Position numbers and translations under genes: made by a program. A stretch of 60,000 nucleotides of DNA from Neocallimastix lanati (nom. inval.) (lineage: Eukaryota; Neocallimastigomycota; Neocallimastigomycetes; Neocallimastigales; Neocallimastigaceae): assembly GCA_016946835.1 (NCBI GenBank), contig JACVTC010000049.1, forward strand, positions 411,501 to 471,500. The letters run 5' to 3'. This document shows, piece after piece, positions 45,390 through 58,092 of the stretch (the first letter of the stretch is position 1; every line of letters starts with the position of its first letter). The notes below the pieces were generated by a model, which searched no databases, was not told where the DNA came from, and was given only the letters and a program-made list of their open reading frames with translations.

Positions 45390-47130
45390 TTTTATTTGAT
45401 CTAGAAATGAACCAATTCTATATTTATCTATCATAATAGATTTTTCATTTTCTTCGTTTTGATAACTATTTGAAACATTATTATTATTCATATATGTTAT
45501 CTCATTATTGAGTAAATTATTACTCATACCTAAATCTTTATAGTTACTATTAATATTTATTACTATTATAAATATTATTAGTAAAATAATTATTTAAATC
45601 ATAATCATAATAAATATTGTTTTTCTTTTTAAAAAAATATTTGTGTTTTCTATGTTTTATTCGGTGTGTGTTATTGTTTTTAAATTTGTTATTTTCACTA
45701 CTATTATCACAATAGTTTTGTATCCTAATTGATTTGTCTAGTATCATCTACTGTTTCAAAATTTAAGAATTGATTATTATTATTATTATTATTATTATTA
45801 TCATTTGAAGTAGCGTTTTATTTCACATAAATTTATTTTCCTTGATATTATTTTTCACAGGTTCAACTAAAATTTATTTTTTTTTATTTTAACTATACTT
45901 ATTACTTTTTCACTATCCGGAATCACTATTTCCTAAATATAATATATAAAAAGGAGGCTTTTCTGAAAATAAATAATTTAAGTAATTATTATAAGATTCT
46001 AAAGCATTATTTGTTATATGTTCTATATTATTATAATAATTCCAATATTCGATTTTATTGCTTTTCAAATAGGGTTTTTTTTTTTTTCAAATTAATCTAA
46101 AAATTTCAAAAAATGCACATAATTATGTTCATGGCATTCATTTTTATTTTTATCATAAATATTATTTATATATTTAGGGTTTATAAAAGTAAGGTTCGAA
46201 ATAAAATAAATATACAAATCGTTATTTTCCACTTCATTAAAACATAATTTATTTTTATTTTTTTTTTCTAATGCACTTTTATAGTGAAAAGCACATTATT
46301 TAGTATTTATATTAGGAAAAACTTTTTTTTTTTTTTTTTGTAACATTAGTTATTCCAATTTCAAAATCACAATGAAAAAAAATTTTTTTTCGTGCATTTT
46401 AAAATATTATAATATTTATTTGAATTTTTTTTTTTTTTAATTCTTTTAAATAATATTTCATAAGTTGCTTGCTCTTTTTTTTATTTTTAATGTAAAAAAA
46501 GAATTGGTGTTAAAAAAAAAAATAATTCTTTAATTATAAGTTCTCATAATGAAAATTTGATAACTAAATTTTGGTACTACAAAGAATGCTCCATCTGAAA
46601 ATATTTCTTATTATATACGAATATTTGAATATTACAAAACTTTCATCTCTTTTCTTTGTAAAATATTCTGATTTATCCGGGATTTCATTAAAAGTTTTAC
46701 ATCATGAGGTAGTTGCTTATTTTTTTTTTTTTTTATTTCTTGATATTTGAGATTTAATTGTATTATATTCAGGACATATAAATCCCATTTCTTGAGAAAT
46801 TTTATTAAATGTGCATTTTTTTGTTTTATATCAAAAGGAACTGAATTTTTTTTTTTTAATTTCTTCTTTAAATTTATGTTTCGCTATTGATAAAGAGACA
46901 TCAAATTCTTTTTTCGAGATGATTATGTAAAAAAAAAACTTTCATATTTTGGGATCTCCTTTTTATTGGTTTAAAATAATAAAAGATTTACATTTATGTA
47001 ATGTTTTATATTCAGTACTTCCATATACTTTTGAATTATCTTTCCTTGTTCATGAAAAATTATATTTATATTTTTTATTCATAATAATTTGTTCTTTTCC
47101 TCGATTTATTTCACTTTTTTTTTTAAATTT
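45390..47130 (-). pseudogene. MULE-type transposase relic (FLYWCH plus DDE domain)
   Basis: Minus-strand pieces in shifting frames run in a collinear order. First comes an N-terminal zinc-finger-like segment (KVYGSTEYKTLHKCKSFII near 47,030-46,965), then DVSLSIAKHKFKEE, then QEMGFICPEYNTIKSQISRN. EIPDKSEYFTKKRDESFVIF leads into the transposase core: FSDGAFFVVPKFSYQIF (near 46,600; first Asp), HCDFEIGITNV (near 46,385; second Asp), FHYKSALEKK, LTFINPKYINNIYDK, EYWNYYNNIEHITNNALESYNNYL (near 46,050; candidate third acidic residue). An Asn-rich tail follows to about 45,390. FLYWCH fingers with a Mutator-like DDE domain are a known pairing. Every frame change lies at or near an A/T run. Dead copy; terminal inverted repeats were not found. 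Confidence 0.75.
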
Positions 47131-47235
47131 TGGACTTTTTTTACATTTTATTTTAATGGTTTAAAAATAAAATATATTTAATTTTTTATTATTTATTTAT
47201 TTAATTTTATTGTTTATAATTTATTATTTATTTAT

Positions 47236-47275
<40 letters not shown>

Positions 47276-47479
47276 TTTTTTTTTATTAATTTTTATTTAT
47301 TATATATATTATAGATAGTGTGTTTGTGAGAAAATTTTTTTGATGTTTAAAATTAGAGAATAAAAAAAACAATTAACCCATTTATATTTATTTCTATTTT
47401 TATTTATTTCATTAAATATTCAATAATTGAATAATTTTTTTTTTTTTTTTGAAAAGTTTTTGTTGTTATAACTAATAAA

Positions 47480-49695
47480 ATTATTAATTATTATTATTAA
47501 ATACTTGTGAAATAGTCATACAATTTGAAAGTACGCACTATCTGACGTGCAGCTTACTATATTGTGTGCCATGGTTATTACATTTATAATAAAATATAAC
47601 AATCTTGAGCCCACTAGTTCAATTACTATGATGTGGGATAAGCTTAAACCCGAAAATCTTCAATTCCAGTTTAGTGGATTTAGTTAAGTATTTAATATCT
47701 TAGTAAATAATAAATAGTCATTTATTTATTGTAATAGTGGTAATAGGAATTAAATTAAAATATGAAGAATCTTTTATTTTAATGAAATAGGTTTAACAAC
47801 TAAAAGCTTTTAAAGTAAATTTGTTTTATTTAGTAGTCATTTGTATTATTAAATATAAATTTTTTTAGGTCTCTATCCGAAGAACTGATTGGTTTAAGAA
47901 TAAATCAATGAAAAGAACAAACAAACAAAAAAAATAATTTAAAAAAAAAAAAAAAAAAAAAGATTACAAAAAGAAAAATTCATTAAAAAAAAAACTTATA
48001 ATCATTCTAAAGAAGGTCTTTCTAACAGATTAATAATAACGACAATTAATAACAATAATTATTCAGACATTTTCACCAAAGACTACTGTACTAACCCTGC
48101 AACACAACTAAACTTTAGCTAAAGATTAAATTTTAAATTACTCAACAAAAAAAAAAAAATTATTATACCAAATACAATTAGAAATCCACCAACAATTCAA
48201 TAATAATTTCCTGTTGGGATCTTAGATTCAGGAGCCATTATCCCATATTACAAAATCAGTTATATTTACTTTACCAATGTAAATACCCATTGGTGAGAGC
48301 ATCTTTATTAGTAAAATAGGAATTTAATAAAAATCAAATTTCATTGATATAAATACATATAGGTTATATAGATAATTTATAAATTTTTTTTTTTTTTTTT
48401 AAATAATGTTTATTATTCACCATAAGTTAAAATCAAAATTAATTTCAATTTTGAAGTAAACTTATCTCTCAAAATTAAAAAAAAAAAAAAAATAATTTCA
48501 TTTAGTAGTAATCTTATTTCTTAAAATTATAAAAATATTTTCAATCACTACAATAACTAACCAAAAGCTATAATATATAATAATATTGGTAAGAGACTTT
48601 CTACAGTTATACAACTACTAATAACGGTATATTTAAAATTTAACTTTCAAATTAATTAATTAATAATAACAAAATTATCCACAACCTCAATAATAAAATT
48701 AATACTTTCTTCAATAATTATAATAAAGTACAAATTAGAGTTATGGTACAGTAAGGTTGGAGTCATTTCAATATCAATAGCATTTAAAAATAAAATTACC
48801 CAAAGTTACCAATGAAAACATCAACAAAATTTTGTTCAAACTCAAATAATATAAAAAAAAAATAAAAATTAAAAAATAAAAATAAAAAAATAAATAAATA
48901 CAAAGAAATAATATGTATATTACTAGTCTTTGTCGACTAAATTTGAACGAACATCAAAAAAGGTATAATAGTAAAATATTAAAATAAATTTGAATTTAAT
49001 ATACTAATTTCTGTTAGAAATATAATTACCCATAGAAAATAAATATTTAAAAAAAGATGGATTTTAATGAAAACTAAATAAAGAAGTGTAAAAAGAAAAT
49101 TTATTTTACCTAGTGATTTGTTCAAGATCATATTTATTGTTTGCCATTAGCAGAGCGACTCAAACATCCACAAAACTAAACTATGAAGATTGAAACAATG
49201 TCCTAAAAATGCTTAGATATTTAAAGAATACAATCAATTTCGGGAATAAGATTTAACAAGGAAAAATTCAATTAGCGCAGATTTTTACAGGTCACAAAGA
49301 AGCTGAGAAAATCAACCTCAGGAATTATAATGCTTATATAATAGGATAATCACCGACATTATTGGTTCTCAAAGTTACAGCATTGTGTATCTACCTCAAC
49401 TACCGAAGCAGAGTATTTACAACTTAAGTGAATATGTAAAAAAAAATATTCCCTACTATGGTACCAAAATATATTTAAAGAATTAAATATAAAACATTAA
49501 ACCAATCACCACATATGTCGATAACATAAATACAGTGAAAATCAATCCAGTAATCCAAAATCTACTCATATTGAAATCCGGTAATCATTACATAAAGAGA
49601 TCTAATAGAAAAGGATAAATTTAAATTGAAATACATAAAATTCTAAGAATAACTTTGCAGAAGGATTCACGAAATGTCTTAAATAGTACATGAAT
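47480..49695 (+). pseudogene. Second copia relic: gag, protease, pre-integrase, RNase H
   Basis: Plus-strand landmarks in copia order: a gag-like SSITMMWDKLK (near 47,620-47,655), the protease ILDSGA (48,216-48,236), the pre-integrase LW(H)..LGHFN-like region (48,741-48,775) followed by LPKVTNENINK, then RATQTSTKLNYED and VLKMLRYLKNTINFG (49,150-49,245), SKLQHCVSTSTTEAEY (49,361-49,408), SNPKSTHIEIR (49,546-49,580) and FAEGFTKCLK (49,655-49,687). Integrase core and nearly all of RT are deleted between about 48,850 and 49,140. Stops and frame changes are frequent; one is TGA where the family has Trp (after NYED). No LTR, polypurine tract or primer site was identified at either end. Confidence 0.8.
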
Positions 49696-49699
49696 GGAT

Positions 49700-50440
49700 A
49701 AATTTATTTAATTTTTTAATATCTATTTATTTAATAGTTGTTAATTAATTTATTTAATTATTAGTCAATTATTTATTTGATTTCAATTATTTTCATATTA
49801 TTTAGTTATTTATAAGTAGAAGAAATTTAACTTATCTATTTAATTATTTCTTTTATTATTGGTATTATTTTTTATTAAAAATAATCAATTCTATAAAGGA
49901 GATAAAAAATTTCCATAATAAATTTTTTTTTCTATTAGTTTTTATTTTAATGTTCCTTTTTAAATATTAATTCTACAAGAATACACTATACTAATATTAA
50001 TCATAATGAAAACTAAAAATTACTTAATATTATTTTAATTAATTTATTTATTATGAAAATATTATTATTTTATAATAATAATAAAAGGAACATTAGATAT
50101 ATTAAAATGATACTTAAACTTGTTAAATATTAAGAAAAAAATAATTTTTTTAAATGGTATTTTCAAAATGGAAAAATATTATAATATCTATTGATTCAAA
50201 GATAATAATATAAAAGAAAAAAAAAAATAATTGAACAATAATTAAATATTCTTTCAAATGAAAAGAAAAAATTAAAAAGAAAAAATTTTATTATAGTTTC
50301 ATAAATTTTTTAAATTCAAAATCAATTATATTCCTTCTTCAACCTTCGATTTCATCGGAATTTATAAAATATTGAATTATTATTATTAATTTTTTTGAAT
50401 ATTGATACTCTTTTAAATCAAATATTATTATTTTTTCTTT
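49700..50440. other. Non-coding stretch left of the ankyrin cluster
   Basis: AT-rich, moderate complexity, no open frame or recognised repeat. Confidence 0.5.
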
Positions 50441-50503
50441 TTTTTAGAATTTATTCACATATTTAAAAAAAATAAGATATAAAATGAAAAATGATAGATA
50501 AAT

Positions 50504-50535
<32 letters not shown>

Positions 50536-52813
50536 GATAATATAAAAATAAAATAATAAAATTTTTTAAAATATTTTCATAAATTTATTTAATAATAAAA
50601 ATTATATAAAATTATATTAGAAAATATTTATATTTATTTGATAGGAATTAATGAATAAAAACATAAAATATATAAGGTAAATTTTTAAATATAATTTTAA
50701 AAGGATTATTTCATAATTATTATATTAAATATTTTATAAAGTACTATTTAGAATATAAATAGAAATATAATACTTATTAATATATATATATATATATTAG
50801 ATTATTTCAATTATTATTAAGTTATAAATACTTCAAACATTTTAATGATTATTAAATTATAAACTTCAAATAAGCATAATATTTTTATATAAAATATATA
50901 TTGTGTTATTTTTTTTATGAATTTATAAGTAATTATTTCAAATTTTACCATAGACATAATATTCAATGTGCTTTTTTATATAGTTTATTATCATTTTTAT
51001 AAGGTATATATTTAAATATACTATTTTATATAGCAATTAATTCATGAATATATGTATTAAAATATATATATTATAGCAAATATTATAAATAAAATATTGA
51101 TATTTATTATAATAATATTCCTCTATTTGGATAGTTTTTTTTTTTTTAATTAAGATTTACTTAGATAATGATAAACATTATTGCAATTTTCTTTCTTCAG
51201 CTTCATTTATATAGTGTTGTTTATATTTAAAAAGTAACATTATTTTCTTTTTCAAAGTTTCTAATTATATTTGATATCCATTGCTTCATCAGTAGTTTTG
51301 TTTTCCGTTTGATCTGTTGTTTCATTGTCATTATTATCAACTATATCAATATTCATTTGTTCTTGTTCTTCTCTATATTTTTCAAATATAGATTTAAATG
51401 AAGGATCATGATATTCTACTAATTCTGAAAGTGAGATACCGTTAGTATCTTTTGTATTACAATCTGCTCCTTTTCTTAAAAGATATTCAAATATTTCTTT
51501 ATTATTATAATTTAATGCTTCTATTACTGGATATCGGTCTTTGTGATCTGGTTCATTAATATCTAATTCGAAATCATCTTCTTCAATTAAATATTTTATT
51601 AGATTTTTTTTATCATAACGGATAAAAATAATTAATATATAATTTAAATATCGATTTCCTTCATTCTCATGTTCATATAATAAAGCTTGTATTAAATCTC
51701 TAATATCTCTTCTTTTGTTATTATCGACTTCATTATAATCTATTACTAATTTATAAATTTTTTTGTGATCAAGATAATTTTTCGTAAAGTTTCTTGCAAA
51801 TATTTCTAAATTTCTATCATTTAATTTTGATGATATATTAAAAATTTTGAATCTTATTGCTCTATAAGCCATTATTATTGGTATACTTCCATCATTTTCA
51901 AATAAAGTTTTAATTATATTATACCTAGTTTTTTCATCAACTATTGTAAAATAATTATTTGAAGGATAAGAATAATATTCATCCTCAATATCTATTTTTC
52001 TTTTTTCTATGTTAATTAATTCTTCCAATTTTTCTTTTGTAATATCATTATTTCTATACATTTTAATTATTTTTTTCATAAATGAACTATCAAAAATATA
52101 CTCATTAAATATCTTTCTAATAAGATCGAATATTTCTAGAGATGTATCTATATTTTTATCAGTTGGTTCAATACATTCTTCTATTAATTTATATATTACT
52201 TTAGAATCTGAATTATTTAATTTAAAATTTTTACCAAAAATATATTCTATATTTCTATAATTTAATCCAAAATTATTATCATCAAGATTATTTTTTCTAA
52301 AATTATAAGTAATATCTATTAAATAAGCAAAAATATTGCCATTATTATAATCTGGAATTTTGTATTTTATATCAGCACCATTTTCTATTAATAAATCAGC
52401 TATGTCAAATTTGTTTCTAGCAATGGCTGAGAACAATGGTACTTTATACATTTTATTATTTATATCATATATACAATGATTTAAATTTTCAAATTTAAAA
52501 TTTTCAATTATAAATGAAATTTCTGTCATGGATAAGTCATTTTCAATAGAGTAGATTAATGTGTCAAAATTTTCATCATTTATAAATTTTATATATACGA
52601 AATTTTTAAAAACGAAATCTCTTATTCTTTTTATTCTATTTTCTTCATCTTCCCTTTCAATAATATTTTTTAATAAATTTCTTTTATATATAATTAAATC
52701 TTTTATTTTATCATCAATATTATTGTTTAAATAATTTACATTAGATTCATTCATTATATTTTATGTATTTAATAAAATTTATTGTGAAAAGAATAAAAAA
52801 ATTATATATAACG

Positions 52814-52859
<46 letters not shown>

Positions 52860-53124
52860 CTTTGAAAATTAAAAATTATAATGACAAATATAATAAATTA
52901 TATTATTTTTTTTCTTATAAATAAATATTATTATTAATATTAAATATAAATATAAATATAAAATATATTTATAAATAATTTAAAATATTAATTACTAAAT
53001 TTGTATCATAACTTTAATTCTTTTAATTCTTTTAATTCTTTTTTTTAAACAAAGAAAAAAAAAATTTCTATTAATAAAGTGCATAACACCATAAAATTTT
53101 TTTCTAATTTTTTTTAATATTATA

Positions 53125-53199
<75 letters not shown>

Positions 53200-53502
53200 T
53201 TATATATTTTTGTAGTATTTACTATTTTATAATTAATTTTTATTTGTTATTTTTTAAAGTATTATTAATAATTTTTATATTTATTATTATTATAATAAAT
53301 AATAAATATAAAAACTATAATTAATATTATATAAATAAATTTATCCATGAATAAGCCCTTTTTAATGGAGTAGTATATTAATATGACAAATATTTTATTA
53401 TTTATATCTTCTATAAATATAAGTTTTAATAAAGGAAATCTTTTATTTTTTCTTTATATTAACATTAATAATTATATTTTTAATATATATATATATATAG
53501 TA

Positions 53503-53533
<31 letters not shown>

Positions 53534-53760
53534 TTAAGTTTTTTATTTTTGTATCAATGTCATCTTATAAATAATTTATATTTGATTTTGAATAATTATA
53601 ATGTTCCTTCACTGTATTTTATATATTTAATGTAAATAAGTGGAGAAAAAAATATTACATTAAATAGTAATTTCTTTTTTTTTATAAATATGATTTATAA
53701 TATTATTAATAAGAATAAATATTATAAATTTAATTTTTTTTTTTTATACACTTTTTTCAA
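50440..53760. repeat. Segmental duplication, unit 1
   Basis: From about GAATTTATTCACAT at 50,447 to about 53,760 this unit aligns with 55,555-58,660 in the same orientation. It includes the 3' flank, an ankyrin gene, the T run upstream of its ATG, the (ATT)n tract (53,122-53,200), TATCTTCTATAAATATAAG (53,405) and TGTTCCTTCACTGTATTTTA (53,602). Flanks align almost base for base. Confidence 0.9.
51261..52754 (-). CDS. Ankyrin-repeat protein, 497 aa (paralogue 1)
   Basis: Intact single-exon frame. The N-terminal 100 residues are charged and helical (SIENDLSMTEISFIIENF). One clear ankyrin repeat is at about 105-133 (VPLFSAIARNKFDIADLLIENGADI). A central 230-residue region of helices lacks the ankyrin consensus (CIEPTDKNID, FNEYIFDSSF). 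Two or three repeats are at about 367-445 (DRYPVIEALN..KEIFEYLLRKGADCNTKD). The last 40 residues form an acidic/Gln/Thr-rich tail (from about KYREEQEQ to MDIKYN). Ankyrins imply protein binding; no enzyme domain, signal peptide or membrane segment. ATG 52,754 is confirmed by the identical start context in the paralogue. The gene lies in unit 1 of the duplication. Function unknown. Confidence 0.9.
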   Translation of the reverse strand: MNESNVNYLNNNIDDKIKDLIIYKRNLLKNIIEREDEENRIKRIRDFVFKNFVYIKFINDENFDTLIYSIENDLSMTEISFIIENFKFENLNHCIYDINNKMYKVPLFSAIARNKFDIADLLIENGADIKYKIPDYNNGNIFAYLIDITYNFRKNNLDDNNFGLNYRNIEYIFGKNFKLNNSDSKVIYKLIEECIEPTDKNIDTSLEIFDLIRKIFNEYIFDSSFMKKIIKMYRNNDITKEKLEELINIEKRKIDIEDEYYSYPSNNYFTIVDEKTRYNIIKTLFENDGSIPIIMAYRAIRFKIFNISSKLNDRNLEIFARNFTKNYLDHKKIYKLVIDYNEVDNNKRRDIRDLIQALLYEHENEGNRYLNYILIIFIRYDKKNLIKYLIEEDDFELDINEPDHKDRYPVIEALNYNNKEIFEYLLRKGADCNTKDTNGISLSELVEYHDPSFKSIFEKYREEQEQMNIDIVDNNDNETTDQTENKTTDEAMDIKYN

Positions 53761-55538
53761 ATAAATAAAAATAAAATAAAAATATAAAAAAAAATTATAT
53801 AATTGTTAAAGTTAATTATAAATTTTTTAGTATTAAATCAAATTATTTAAATATATTTATTTAATCCTTTTTATATTTATATAGCATATTACTATATAGA
53901 CATATCGACCTAGTAATTTTTTTTTTTTTTTTTAATAAAACATATTAATTTATTTCTAATTTAAAAAATTATCCTAATTAAAAACTTAACCTATTAATAA
54001 AAACTATTAATATTTGATAGAAAATTAGTATTTTTAGTTTAAAAATTTAATTAATATTTTAATTAATATTTTTTATTTTATTACAACTTTTATTATAATT
54101 TTAAATATAAAATAGTTTATTATATATAATTAGGATATATTATATTAATATATAGTTTATATAGTTTATGAATATAGTTTTAAAAAATTTATTTATTTTT
54201 ATAAACCTCTTTTATATATAAAAGTTTATATGAAAAATGTATTCAATGTATTGAAATATGGATGATCCATCAAATGTATTTTGTATGAATAAATATCAAT
54301 AAATTATATATTCTTAAAAAAAAAAAAAAATAAAATAAATAAAAAATAAGCCTTTTGTTTCAAATAAATAAAGTTAATAAATAAACCAATATTGAGATTT
54401 TTATCAAATATTAAATAAAACAAAAATTAAAAAATAAGAATTTTATACTTAATCTCTATAATGGAGTTTATTATAAAAAAATACAATAAATTTTAGATCA
54501 TAAAATATGAAAAATGAAGAATAAAATTTGTTTTCATAAAAAAAACTGTATAAATTTAATTTATTTTATTATTTAAAATATTTTAATTTTTGTTATTAAA
54601 TTTTTATTTTTTAAAAAAAATAAAAATAATATTTTATATTTATTAAAATGTTTTTAAATATTTTAATTTATTATTATAATTTCAAAAATAACTTCTGATT
54701 TGTAAATAATAATTTTAAATAAAATTGAAAACACATTTAAATTTTCATGTAAATATTATCAAATGTTCTAATATATTTATTTTTAGAGTTTTTAATAAAA
54801 CAAATTTTGTATTTATAATAAAACATATTTATTAATAAAAAACTTATATAAAGTTATTATTAAAGATAGATATTAATAATCACTTTTTTGGACATTTATT
54901 CAAGACATAGATTATTATAAAAATTTATTATTTTATGTTATGATATGATTAAATAAAGGAAAATTAAATCATTTTGAAGAAAATATTAAAAAGTTAAAAA
55001 AGTATTAAAAAATATCATTTTATTATTTAAATTTTCAAATTTTGTACAATTTAATATTCATTATTTGAGTAAAAACATTTAACTGGATATTTATTTGTGA
55101 GATATGTTAAAATAATTGTTGAATTAATTTTTAATATGAGATGAAATACTGAAAGAAAAGAAATTTAATAAAAGATGCTTAAAAAATCTAATTAATAATT
55201 AATTAATAAAAGTAATTATTTTATGAATATATGAGCTTTTAACTTTATTTTTTAAAATAATTCATTTTTATTCTATTCCAAGAATTTCCAATATAATATA
55301 AAATTTTTAAATTTAAATTTATTATATATATTTTTAAAATTCTTGATTTCCATAATTAATTTTTTTATGGTCTGAACATAAATATAGAATTTATTTTATA
55401 TTTATATATACAATCCTAATCAATTGATTTTAAAATACTAAATAATACCATATTTTTGTAGAAAAGAATTAATTATAACATTAATTAATATTATAATAAA
55501 ACAACAACAACAACTAATATTAAATAATCATAAATTAA

Positions 55539-55554
<16 letters not shown>
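53761..55554. other. Spacer between duplication units
   Basis: Not obviously part of the duplication. AT-rich, no gene; contains the LTR-like fragment at 54,241-54,312 and an A/T run near 54,316. Confidence 0.5.
54241..54312 (+). repeat. LTR-like fragment, related to the 44.7 kb palindrome
   Basis: CAATGTATTGAAATATGGATG continues to ATCCATCAAATGTATTTTGTAT and TTATATATTCTTAAAA. It matches the reverse complement of the right arm plus flank at 44,661-44,772 but has only one arm, so no palindrome. Confidence 0.75.
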
Positions 55555-55569
<15 letters not shown>

Positions 55570-55624
55570 ATTCACTTATTTAGAAAAAAAAAAAAAAGAT
55601 ATAAAATGAAAAATGATAGATAAA

Positions 55625-55686
<62 letters not shown>

Positions 55687-55713
55687 TAATAATAATAATA
55701 ATAAAAATAATAA

Positions 55714-55758
<45 letters not shown>

Positions 55759-57695
55759 TAAAATAATAAAATTTTTTAAAATATTTTCATAAATTTAATA
55801 ATAAAAAATTATATAAAATTATATTAGAAAATATTTATATTTATTTGATAGGAATTAATGAATAACAATATAAGATATATAAGGCAAATTTAAATATAAT
55901 TTTAAAAATATTATGTCTTAATTATCATATTAACCATTTTATTAAGTACTATTTAGAATATAAATAGAATTATAATTCTTATAAAATTATATATATTATA
56001 TTATTTCAATTATTATTAAGTTATAAATTCTTCAAACCTTTTAATAATTATTAAGTTATAAACTTCAAATAAGCATATATTATATTTTTTTATTTATTAA
56101 TTTATAAATAATTATTTCAAATTTTACCATAGACATAATATTATATGAACTTTTTTAATATAATTTATTATCATCTTTGTTAGACGTATATTTATATATA
56201 TTATATTATATTATATAACGATTAATTCATGAATATTCTATTAATATATGTCTAAATGATGGCCTATTCCATACTAATCTTGAAAGTGGGACACCATTAT
56301 TATCTTCAGTATTTCTATCTGCTCCTTGACTTAAAAGATATTTAAATATTTTTTTTCTATTATTATTTAATGCTTCTATAATTGGATATCGGTCTTTGTG
56401 ATCTGGTTCATTAATATCTAATTCGAAATCATCTCCTTCAATTAAATACTTTATTAGATTTTTTTTATCATAACGGATAAAAATAATTAATATATAATTT
56501 AAATATTGATTTCCTATATCCTCATGTTTATGTAATAATAAATTTATTAAACGTCTTATAATTCCTCTGTTATTGTTATTGACTTCATTGAAATTATCAA
56601 TTAAATACTCAAGATCATATAAATTTATATAGCTTTTTGCAATATTTATTAAATTTTCATTCCCTGGTCTACTTAATACTTTAAAAATTTTGTATTTTAT
56701 TATTCTATAAGCCATTGTTATTGGAAAACTTCCATCATTTTCAAATAAGGTTCTAATTATATTATAACAAATATTTTTTTTAACATTATCTACAGGATTA
56801 TCACCAACAATTCTAAAATAATTTTCTGAAGCATAAGAATAACTTTCATTATCAATTTTTATTTTTCTTTTTTCTAATCCAATTAATGTTTCTAATTGTT
56901 CTTTTGTAATATTATTATTTCTATACAAGTTAATTATATTTGTTATAAATGAACTATCAAAAATATACTCATTAAAAATCATTTCAATAAAATTGAATAT
57001 TTCTTTAGATGTATCTATATTTCTATCAGTTGGTTCAATACATTCATCTATTAATTTATATATTACTTTAGATTCTATATTATTTAATCTAAAATTTTTA
57101 CCTAAAATATATCTTATATTTTCATAACTTAATCCAAAATTATTATCATCAAGATTATTTCTTCTAAAATTATAAGTAATATCTATTAAATAAGCAAAAA
57201 TATTGCCATTATTATAAACTGGAATTTTGTATTTTATATCAGCACCATTTTCTATTAATAAATTAGCTATGTCAAATTTGTTTCTAGCAATAGCTGAGAA
57301 CAATGGTACTTTATACATTCCATTATTTCCATTATTTTCATCATATATATAAAGATTTAAATTTTCAAATTTAAAATTTTCAATTATAAATGAAATTTCT
57401 TCCATGGATAAGTCATTTTCAATAGAGTATATTAATATCTCAATTTTTTTTTCAATATTCATATTTTTTATTTTTTCGAAATTTTCAAAAACGAAATCTC
57501 TTATTCTTTCTATTCTATATTCTTCATCTTCACTTTCAATAATATAATTTATTAAATCTCTTATATATATAATTAAATCATTTATTTCATTATCAATATT
57601 ATTATTTAAATAATGTACATTAGATTCATTCATTATATTTTATGTATTTAATAAAATTTACTGTGAAACGAATAAAAAAATTATATTTTATAACG

Positions 57696-57732
<37 letters not shown>

Positions 57733-57995
57733 CTTTGAAAATTAAAAATTATAATGACAAATATAATAAATTACATTATTTTTTTTCTTATAAATAAATA
57801 TCATTATTAATATTAAATATAAATATAAATATAAAATATATTTATATATTTATACAGTAAATAATTTAAAATATTAATTACTAAATTTGTATCAAAACTT
57901 TAATTCTTTTAATTCTTTTTTTTATACAAAGAAAAAAAAAATTTCTATTAATAAAGTGCATAACAACCATAAAATTTTTTTCTAATTTTTTTTAA

Positions 57996-58092
<97 letters not shown>

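Noticed and set aside
45550-45747. 65-codon minus-strand frame as an independent gene
   Set aside because: Collinear with the Asn-rich C-terminal tail of the MULE relic.
46949-47164. 71-codon plus-strand frame
   Set aside because: Antisense shadow of the MULE zinc-finger region.
52009-52260. 83-codon plus-strand frame
   Set aside because: Antisense shadow of the 51,261-52,754 ankyrin gene.
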